Shown here piece by piece: positions 1-4,833 of a stretch of 5,824 bases of DNA. Source of the stretch: Alphaproteobacteria bacterium (GTDB lineage: Bacteria > Pseudomonadota > Alphaproteobacteria > UBA2136 > UBA6156); the NCBI GenBank assembly GCA_027490875.1, contig JAIXXE010000171.1, forward strand, positions 1 to 5,824, in the 5' to 3' direction. The translations under genes and the position numbers were made by a program. Positions within the stretch are counted from its first letter, which is position 1. Every line of letters begins with the position of its first letter. A model generated the notes under the pieces. That model searched no databases. It saw only the letters and a list, made by a program, of their open reading frames with translations, and was not told the DNA's origin.

Positions 1-18
1 CAGCTGAGCTACGGGCGC
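1..18 (-). tRNA. 5' end of a tRNA gene, probably tRNA-Arg (cut by window edge)
   Basis: Read on the minus strand from base 18, the sequence is GCGCCCG (acceptor stem 5' half), TA (positions 8-9), GCTC (D-stem 5' half), then AGCTG of the D-loop. This matches the conserved layout of a bacterial tRNA 5' end. The rest, including the anticodon, lies outside the window, so the amino acid cannot be read. This exact start is common in alphaproteobacterial arginine tRNAs, so Arg is a guess from family resemblance. A promoter-like TTGACA lies upstream on the same strand. Confidence 0.8.
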
Positions 19-29
19 GCTTGGAGAGG

Positions 30-58
30 CTTGTGGCGGAGAGAGGGTGGGTTGTCAA
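30..58 (-). promoter_or_regulatory. Promoter of the minus-strand tRNA
   Basis: Read on the minus strand, a perfect -35 box TTGACA (58-53), preceded by GC, is followed by a 17-bp spacer and a weaker -10 box CACAAG (35-30, 3 of 6 consensus bases). The predicted transcription start falls near base 23, a few bases before the mature tRNA 5' end at 18. Strong CTTGAC -35 elements with loose -10 boxes are characteristic of alphaproteobacterial stable-RNA promoters. The assignment rests on sequence match and position only. Confidence 0.55.
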
Positions 59-127
59 GCCCACGCGGTTCTGAATCCTTAGGGTGACAATGGCAGCTGA
101 GGAAAGGGGGGTGGGGCAATTTTGCCT

Positions 128-156
128 TTGTTTGGAGGGCTGACTTCGCGTATCAT
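128..156 (+). promoter_or_regulatory. Candidate promoter of the prepilin peptidase-CCA-SCO cluster
   Basis: TTGTTT (128-133) is a partial -35 box. It is followed by a 17-bp spacer and TATCAT (151-156), a 5 of 6 match to the -10 consensus. The expected transcription start, about 7 bases past the -10, falls on or next to the ATG at 163, which would make the first transcript leaderless. A GGAGGG sequence at 134-139 lies about 23 bases before the ATG, too far to act as an ordinary ribosome binding site, and no in-frame start codon lies closer to it. Confidence 0.35.
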
Positions 157-162
157 GGCCCC

Positions 163-741
163 ATGCAGGCATTTCTACGCGAAGAATTAAGGCTTTTGGC
201 TCTGGCCTTGGTTAATCCTTTCAGTTGGATAGTCGCAGGGGTTGGCGTAGGCTGGGCTTTGGCCGTTTCAGCCAGCGTTGAGGCTGCAATTCCGCTTGGT
301 GTGCTGGCAATGCTGCTGTCGTTGGTTGCCGCTGCCGACCGTGCCACCCAGCTGCTGCCATTGGTACCCGTGTGGTTGGCAGGGGTCTTGGGGGTGGGGG
401 GGATGATCATGGCCGGTGCAGGCTTTGCTTCGCTGGCTGGGGTTATGCTGGCGGGCGGCGGGTTTTGGCTATTAGGCCTGCTGGCCAGCCGCTTGGCAGG
501 GCAGCAGGCGCTTGGCGGCGGCGATATTTGGCTGGCTGCCGCCTTGGGGGCCTGGCTTGGGCTTAAAGGGCTGGTGCCATGGTTGATGCTGGTTGGCCTG
601 TTGGGGCTGGCAGCGGTTGCCATACAACGGCTGCATAAGGGGGCGGTTGGCGGCCGGATGCCCTTTGCGCCCATTCTGGCCTTGGCGGGCTGGGTGGCCC
701 TGTTGCATGGCGACCTTTACTACCACTGGCTTGGCTTTTAA
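163..741 (+). CDS. Short prepilin-peptidase-like membrane aspartic protease (A24 family)
   Basis: The 192-residue product is very hydrophobic, with several predicted membrane helices separated by short loops. The second catalytic motif of A24 leader peptidases is clear: GGGD at 118-121, followed by an Ala/Leu/Trp-rich helix (LAAALGAWLG). A first aspartate, D59, sits in ADRATQLLP, matching the D-x5-LP pattern. The 62-residue D59-D121 spacing resembles that of known type IV prepilin peptidases. MPFAPILALAGW (166-177) matches the conserved PFGPxLALGA segment near the C-terminus. Such enzymes cut the leader of type IV pilins or pseudopilins at the inner membrane. The N-terminal cysteine/methyltransferase domain of PilD-type enzymes is absent, leaving a bare protease core. 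The usual LPD reads LPL here (66-67). No pilin or secretion genes are visible nearby. ATG 163 is the only sensible start after an in-frame stop at 85. A stand-alone CpaA-like or divergent peptidase is most likely; the substrate is unknown. Confidence 0.75.
   Translation: MQAFLREELRLLALALVNPFSWIVAGVGVGWALAVSASVEAAIPLGVLAMLLSLVAAADRATQLLPLVPVWLAGVLGVGGMIMAGAGFASLAGVMLAGGGFWLLGLLASRLAGQQALGGGDIWLAAALGAWLGLKGLVPWLMLVGLLGLAAVAIQRLHKGAVGGRMPFAPILALAGWVALLHGDLYYHWLGF
382..402 (+). other. Potential G-quadruplex motif inside the prepilin peptidase gene
   Basis: Three G runs of 4, 5 and 7 bases lie within 21 bases on the coding strand. They can be divided into four GGG tracts (382-384, 390-392, 396-398, 400-402) separated by loops of 5, 3 and 1 bases, which fits the usual G3N1-7 pattern. 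The stretch encodes glycines and valines of a membrane loop or helix, so the runs may be only a by-product of codon choice. Confidence 0.3.
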
Positions 742-1464
742 ATGCTGCCATACTTTCAACCCGTTGCCGGGTTGTTGAACGATCATGCGCTCTATGCCGT
801 GGGGGGTGTGGTGCGTAACCACGTGCGGGGAGTATCCTCTGCGACTGAAGCCGATTTTACCACGCCCAGCCCCCCTGAGGCGGTGATTCAGACCGCCCAA
901 GCCTTGGGCCTGCCCTACAGTACCGCAGGGCTGGCGTGGGGCAGCATTGTGGTGAATGGGGCCGATATTACTAGCTTTCGGCGCGAGGAGTATTGGCCCG
1001 ATTCTCGCTACCCCAAGGTGGTGTTCACGCCGCATTTGGTTGAAGACGCCAAGCGCCGTGATTTTACTGCCAATGCCATTTACCTGGCGCCCGATGGGAG
1101 AATGACTGATCCCTTCAGTGGGGCCCAGCATTTGCGGGATGGCGCGATGGTTTGGATTGGCGACCCGACTGTGCGACTGGCCGAAGACCCTCTGCGCTGG
1201 TGGCGTTGGCTAAGGTTCTGTGCAGAAACCGAGGGTTTTGCAAGTCTGGAGCTTCCACAGTATGTGTTGGATGGCACGCTGCACCCCATTCCGCTGGCCA
1301 CGCTGGCGCAGAGTACGCTGCAAGCCGCGCCGAAAGTTTCGGCCTCACGGTTGGCCAAGGAACGCGCCAAGTTTGCAATGCAGCCCCATGCTAACCGCGT
1401 GCGGGGGCTGTTGCGGGCTGCTCTTGCCAGCGTAGGGGGAGAGGTGCATAAACTCATTCCATGA
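742..1464 (+). CDS. cca: Short CCA-adding-type tRNA nucleotidyltransferase (head and neck only)
   Basis: The 240-residue product resembles the catalytic head and neck of class II CCA-adding enzymes/poly(A) polymerases, which build or repair the tRNA 3' CCA end in the cytoplasm. In order: motif A is GGVVRN (21-26) followed by EAD (36-38); the flexible-loop region is SFRREEYWPDSRYP (78-91); motif B is RRDFTANA (105-112); motif D is EDPLRWWRWLRF (148-159), the nucleotide-template helix; a motif E-like SASRLAKE lies at 200-207. Two positions differ from the usual pattern: GGxVRD ends in N26, and the metal-binding DxD reads E36-x-D38. The protein stops soon after the neck. Most family members have about 380-420 residues with body and tail domains that hold the tRNA. 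There is no internal stop or frameshift, and the following DNA encodes SCO, so no lost tail is visible. ATG 742 directly abuts the preceding TAA and has no clear ribosome binding site, suggesting translational coupling. It may be an active minimal or specialised enzyme, or a decaying copy. Confidence 0.8.
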   Translation: MLPYFQPVAGLLNDHALYAVGGVVRNHVRGVSSATEADFTTPSPPEAVIQTAQALGLPYSTAGLAWGSIVVNGADITSFRREEYWPDSRYPKVVFTPHLVEDAKRRDFTANAIYLAPDGRMTDPFSGAQHLRDGAMVWIGDPTVRLAEDPLRWWRWLRFCAETEGFASLELPQYVLDGTLHPIPLATLAQSTLQAAPKVSASRLAKERAKFAMQPHANRVRGLLRAALASVGGEVHKLIP

Positions 1465-2123
1465 AGTCTGTTGAGCCTGGTTCTCGTATCTTGCCCGCCT
1501 GCCTGATGCTGCTGGTGGTGATTGCAGCTTTAGGGGCGTTGGTGGTTCATACCCTTAAACCAGCACTGCAACAGGCGGTGGCTGCAAGCGGCGTAACGGT
1601 AGGTTACGGGCAGCCGCAAGGCGCGCCGGCCATTGGTGGGCCTTTTACGTTAACCGATGACGCCGGTGCTACGGTGACGGAAGCGACGCTGGTGGGCGGT
1701 AAGTACCACTTGATATTCTTTGGCTTTGCCAATTGCCCCGACGTTTGCCCCGGCATGTTGCAGCTGATGGCAGGTGTGGAAGAAAGGCTGCCAACCGCCA
1801 CGCGCGACAGGTTACAGTTTGTGTTTGTGAGTGTTGACCCCGCCCGCGATACACTGGAAAAGCTTGGTGCCTACGTGCGCGGCTTTTCACCCCGCTTTGT
1901 GGGTTGGACTGGCACCAAGGATAACATCGATACCATGGTGAAGCATTACTTGGCCTACTACGCCATTGGCACCCCTGCCCAAGGCGATGACCCATCCATT
2001 TACAACGTCGACCATTCTGGATTTGCCTACCTGATGGGGCCGGATGGTCAGTATATGGCCCATTTCCGCAGTTCGGATAGTGCCGCCAGCCTGCAGGCGG
2101 GATTAGCAAGGTTTGTAAAGTAA
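1461..2123 (+). CDS. senC: SCO1/SenC family copper chaperone for cytochrome oxidase assembly
   Basis: The 220-residue protein has a short N-terminus, one hydrophobic segment (about 10-30) that anchors it in the inner membrane, and a periplasmic thioredoxin-like domain. The copper-binding site is complete: CPDVC gives C92 and C96 (CxxxC), and VDHS supplies H185. Other family signatures are FFGFANCPDVCP (86-97), FVSVDPARDT (122-131) and a C-terminal LMGPDGQY strand (191-198). SCO proteins deliver copper to the CuA site of cytochrome c oxidase subunit II, or keep its cysteines reduced. Length is typical. ATG 1461 overlaps the upstream stop as ATGA, and an in-frame stop at 1449 excludes an earlier start. 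A purine-rich GGGGGAGAGG ending at 1444 lies about 16 bases away, so coupling to the preceding gene is likely. No oxidase genes are visible in the window. The family assignment is firm; which oxidase it serves is unknown. Confidence 0.95.
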   Translation: MKSVEPGSRILPACLMLLVVIAALGALVVHTLKPALQQAVAASGVTVGYGQPQGAPAIGGPFTLTDDAGATVTEATLVGGKYHLIFFGFANCPDVCPGMLQLMAGVEERLPTATRDRLQFVFVSVDPARDTLEKLGAYVRGFSPRFVGWTGTKDNIDTMVKHYLAYYAIGTPAQGDDPSIYNVDHSGFAYLMGPDGQYMAHFRSSDSAASLQAGLARFVK

Positions 2124-2151
2124 AAAAAGGCGCCGTTGAGAGCGCCTTTTT
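2124..2151. terminator. Bidirectional intrinsic terminator between convergent genes
   Basis: A hairpin begins one base after the SCO stop. AAAAAGGCGC (2124-2133) pairs perfectly with GCGCCTTTTT (2142-2151) around an 8-base loop. The GC-rich core followed by a T run is the classic intrinsic terminator shape. The A run on the left gives the same arrangement on the minus strand, so the element can also end transcription of the small gene ending at 2189. A smaller GC hairpin (GGGCC-CGA-GGCCC, 2161-2173) lies between them without a good T tract. Confidence 0.9.
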
Positions 2152-2188
2152 AAACAACCAGGGCCCGAGGCCCCCGAGCGCCTTGAGG

Positions 2189-2410
2189 TTACCCTCTGCG
2201 ATCGAATCCTAATGGCTCGAAAAGCCGTAGTTTTCCCCGAGGTGGTTGGCCGTGAGCCATTCCGGTGGCACGTTCGACTGTCACGATTTCGGTGGTCTCA
2301 ATCACGCCAGTCTCAGGATCGACGACTTCGACCAAGATGGGGGAGTCATCCCTGGGGCTGCGGTTGCCTTTGACTTGCCCAAAGGTTTGGTGAAAAGGGT
2401 TACGGGCCAT
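2189..2410 (-). CDS. Small protein of unknown function (73 residues)
   Basis: I do not recognise this protein. It has 73 residues with no signal peptide, membrane helix, cysteine cluster or obvious enzyme motif. The N-terminus is basic (MARNPFHQTFGQVKGNRSPR). An acidic, beta-prone middle follows (DDSPILVEVVDPETGVIE, about 21-38), then TTEIVTVERATG, and the tail is basic and Gly/Pro-rich, ending GFDRRG. The coding call rests on three points. A strong AAGGAG sits six bases before the ATG. A promoter-like pair lies just upstream. The gene converges on a terminator shared with SCO. A plus-strand frame covering the same bases (2246-2452) has no comparable start signals. The gene is divergent from maeB. 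The charge pattern could suit a nucleic-acid or ribosome-associated protein, but that is speculation. Confidence 0.7.
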   Translation of the reverse strand: MARNPFHQTFGQVKGNRSPRDDSPILVEVVDPETGVIETTEIVTVERATGMAHGQPPRGKLRLFEPLGFDRRG

Positions 2411-2416
2411 GGTGTG

Positions 2417-2422
2417 CTCCTT
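2417..2422 (-). promoter_or_regulatory. Ribosome binding site of the small minus-strand gene
   Basis: Read on the minus strand, AAGGAG is followed by six bases and then ATG (2410-2408). This is the best Shine-Dalgarno seen in the window, and it fixes both the strand and the start of the small gene. Confidence 0.75.
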
Positions 2423-2440
2423 GGCGGTTGCGGGTCATGC

Positions 2441-2470
2441 CTTATGCCCTAGAAGCAAGGGTGCTGTAAA
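2441..2470 (-). promoter_or_regulatory. Candidate promoter of the small minus-strand gene
   Basis: Read on the minus strand, TTTACA (2470-2465, 5 of 6 to the -35 consensus) is followed by an 18-bp spacer and CATAAG (2446-2441, 4 of 6 to the -10 consensus). The predicted start near 2434 leaves a short leader that includes the ribosome binding site. The site is divergent from the candidate maeB promoter. Confidence 0.4.
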
Positions 2471-2484
2471 CCCTGCCAACAGGC

Positions 2485-2513
2485 TTGCCAAAGGCGGTTA
2501 AAAGCTGAATAAC
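2485..2513 (+). promoter_or_regulatory. Candidate promoter of maeB
   Basis: TTGCCA (2485-2490, 5 of 6 to the -35 consensus), a 17-bp spacer and AATAAC (2508-2513, 4 of 6 to the -10 consensus) place the expected transcription start at about 2520, the A of the maeB ATG. The message might therefore be leaderless. An AGAGG at 2514-2518 is only one base from the ATG, too close for normal use as a ribosome binding site. Confidence 0.35.
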
Positions 2514-2519
2514 AGAGGT

Positions 2520-4829
2520 ATGCCCAATTCTTCTCTTCGCGATGCTGCCCTGAAGTACCACAGCGAGGGGCGCCCCGGTAAAATCGAGGTCGTTTCCACC
2601 AAGCCGTTGACCACGCAAAACGACCTTAGCCTTGGCTACACCCCCGGCGTGGCCGAGGTTTGCTTGGTGATCAAAGAGCACCCCGAAGCGGCCGAAGCCT
2701 ACACCAGCAAGGCGAACCTGGTGGCTGTTATTACCAACGGCACCGCAGTCCTGGGGTTGGGGAACATCGGCCCCTTGGCTGCCAAGCCCGTGATGGAAGG
2801 CAAGGCGGTGCTGTTTAAAAAGTTCGCCAACATTGATGTGTTTGACTTAGAAATTGCCGAAACCGACCCCGACAGGCTGGTTGAGATTATCGCCAGTCTC
2901 GCCCCGACCTTTGGCGGGATAAACCTTGAAGACATCAAAGCGCCCGAGTGTTTTTATATTGAAGAAAGGCTGCGCGAAAAGATGAATATTCCCGTGCTGC
3001 ACGATGACCAGCACGGCACCGCGATTATTGTGCTGGCGGCCTTTATCAACGCCACCTTTATTGCTGGCAAAGCCAAGGATGCCGTCTCGATTGTGTGCAG
3101 CGGCGCCGGTGCCGCAGGGCTGGCGTGCATGAACCTGCTGGTGGATTGGGGCGTACCACCCGCCAATATTACCTTGGTGGATGTGGACGGTGTGGTGCAT
3201 GCCGACCGCCCCAACCTGCACCCAAGCCACAAGCCCTTTGCGCATAGCAACAAAGCCCGCACGCTGGCCGAGGCTATGGTGGGGGCCGATGTGTTCTTTG
3301 GGCTTTCGGCCCCGGGGATTTTAACCGGCCCCATGGTAACAACCATGGCACCGCGTCCGATTATTTTTGCCATGGCCAACCCCACGCCCGAAATTATGCC
3401 CGACGTGGCCCGTGCCGCCCGCCCCGATGCCATTATCGGTACGGGCCGTAGCGACTTCCCCAACCAGATAAACAATGTGTTGGGCTTTCCGTATCTGTTC
3501 CGGGGCGCTTTGGATTGTGGTGCCACCACCTTTAATACCGCCATGAAATTGGCGGCCGCCCAAGCCTTGGCCGACTTGGCCCGCGCCGAGCCCGAACCCG
3601 GCCTTGCCACCGCCTACAAGGGCAGTAAACTTAAGTTTGGTGAAGACTACCTCATCCCCAAACCCTTCGATAACCGCCTGCTTTCGACCATCGCGCCGGC
3701 GGTGGCCCAAGCCGCCATGGCCAGCGGTGTGGCTCACCGACCCATCGCCGACCTTGCTGCCTATGCCACCGGCCTGCACGCCAGCATTGACCAATCGTTC
3801 GCCATCATGCGCGATATTATTACACTGGCGAAGCAAGACCCCCGCCGCGTGGTGTACCCCGAAGGCGAAGACCCCCGCATTCTGCAAGCCGCGCAGGCCG
3901 TGATTACACAAGGGTTGGCCCACCCAATTTTGCTGGGGCGCGCCGAGGTGGTACGCGGCCATATTGCCGACCTTGGCCTGACCATGCGCGAAGGCAGCGA
4001 CTTTACCCTGATTGACCCCCAAAACGACCCACGCATCGAAGAACTGGCCCAAGCCTATTACACGCTGCGCCAGCGCGATGGCGTGACCTTGGGCGAGGCG
4101 CGGATTCACCTGCGCAGCCGTTGGCTAACCTGGGCCAGCCTGATGGTGGCGCAAGGCGAGGCCGACGCAATTGTGTGCGGGATTTCGGGCCGCTTTATGC
4201 GTTATTTGCCCATCGCGGCGCATATTATCAACGGCCACAAGGGCACCGACCACATCTATGCCCTGCAGGTGGTGATGGCCAAGGATAAGCTGCTGTTCAT
4301 GGCCGATACCCACGTGCAGCATAACCCCACCGCCGAGCAGCTGGCCGAAATGACCGTGCTGGCCGCGCAGGAAATGCAGCAGTTTGGCATCAAGCCGCGC
4401 GTGGCCTTGCTAAGCCACAGCAACTTTGGCAGCAGCCGCAACGCCAATACCGATAAACTTCAGCAAGCGCGACGGATTTTGGCCGCCCGTTGGCCCGACC
4501 TGCCCGTGGAAGGGGAAATGCAGGCCGACACCGCCCTGAACATGGAGGTGATGCACCGTATCTTCCCCGCCAGCACGCTGACTGAACCGGCCAATCTGCT
4601 GATCTTCCCCGATGTCGACAGTGCCAACATTGCCTTTAACATGGTGCGGATGGTGGGCAACGATGTGGATTACATCGGCCCGTTGCTGCTGGGTTTGGAA
4701 AAGCCCGTGCATATTGTCAGCGTGGATGCCCCCGTGCGACGGGTGATTAACCTGACGGCCTTGGCGGTGGTGCAAGCCCAGCAACAGGCCAACCGCAGCC
4801 GCCCGATGCTGCGTAAATCGGGGCGTTGA
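2520..4829 (+). CDS. maeB: Malic enzyme with fused phosphotransacetylase-like domain (MaeB type)
   Basis: The 769-residue protein has the length and two-part plan of MaeB-type malic enzymes, which convert malate to pyruvate and CO2 while reducing NAD(P)+ with Mg2+ or Mn2+. The malic enzyme part (about 1-430) shows SLGYTPGVA with Tyr40, MEGKAVLFK with the catalytic Lys95, the metal-site region EDIKAPECF (137-145) and DDQHGTA (162-168), the dinucleotide fold GAGAAG (195-200), NPTPE (287-291) and [12 protein letters not shown] (313-324). The C-terminal part (about 435-755) resembles phosphotransacetylase: VYPEGEDPR (445-453), a central GEADAIVCG (546-554), SHSNFGSS (632-639) and [12 protein letters not shown] (696-707). 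The family's usual SRG catalytic signature is not seen in the corresponding end segment (about 731-746). This fits the known role of the fused domain as an acetyl-CoA-responsive regulatory module rather than a transferase. An in-frame stop at 2499 makes ATG 2520 the only good start. Cofactor preference (NADP versus NAD) cannot be settled by eye. mgtE follows after four bases. Confidence 0.95.
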   Translation: MPNSSLRDAALKYHSEGRPGKIEVVSTKPLTTQNDLSLGYTPGVAEVCLVIKEHPEAAEAYTSKANLVAVITNGTAVLGLGNIGPLAAKPVMEGKAVLFKKFANIDVFDLEIAETDPDRLVEIIASLAPTFGGINLEDIKAPECFYIEERLREKMNIPVLHDDQHGTAIIVLAAFINATFIAGKAKDAVSIVCSGAGAAGLACMNLLVDWGVPPANITLVDVDGVVHADRPNLHPSHKPFAHSNKARTLAEAMVGADVFFGLSAPGILTGPMVTTMAPRPIIFAMANPTPEIMPDVARAARPDAIIGTGRSDFPNQINNVLGFPYLFRGALDCGATTFNTAMKLAAAQALADLARAEPEPGLATAYKGSKLKFGEDYLIPKPFDNRLLSTIAPAVAQAAMASGVAHRPIADLAAYATGLHASIDQSFAIMRDIITLAKQDPRRVVYPEGEDPRILQAAQAVITQGLAHPILLGRAEVVRGHIADLGLTMREGSDFTLIDPQNDPRIEELAQAYYTLRQRDGVTLGEARIHLRSRWLTWASLMVAQGEADAIVCGISGRFMRYLPIAAHIINGHKGTDHIYALQVVMAKDKLLFMADTHVQHNPTAEQLAEMTVLAAQEMQQFGIKPRVALLSHSNFGSSRNANTDKLQQARRILAARWPDLPVEGEMQADTALNMEVMHRIFPASTLTEPANLLIFPDVDSANIAFNMVRMVGNDVDYIGPLLLGLEKPVHIVSVDAPVRRVINLTALAVVQAQQQANRSRPMLRKSGR

Positions 4830-4833
4830 ACCC

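Noticed and set aside
396..402. G7 run as a possible phase-variation tract in the prepilin peptidase gene
   Set aside because: Seven bases is short for a hypermutable tract, the frame is intact, and a GVGGM-encoding membrane segment explains it.
472..1131. Long minus-strand open frame (219 codons) opposite the prepilin peptidase and CCA genes
   Set aside because: It lies antisense to two genes with recognisable motifs, has low-complexity Gly/His/Gln-rich composition and no domain; it is a by-product of GC-rich coding DNA.
2161..2173. GGGCC-CGA-GGCCC hairpin as a separate terminator of the small gene
   Set aside because: The stem is only five pairs and the following minus-strand bases (TGGTTGTTT) are a poor T tract; the 2124-2151 hairpin is a better candidate.
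2246..2452. Plus-strand 68-codon frame overlapping the small minus-strand gene
   Set aside because: There is no ribosome binding site, it begins just after the terminator, and it overlaps a minus-strand frame with much better start signals.
2954..3610. Minus-strand open frame (218 codons) opposite maeB
   Set aside because: It is fully antisense to the conserved malic enzyme domain, is Ala/Ser-rich, and has no supporting start signals.
3321..4109. Minus-strand open frame (262 codons) opposite maeB
   Set aside because: It is Gly/His-rich, spans the junction of the two maeB domains on the other strand and resembles no protein family.
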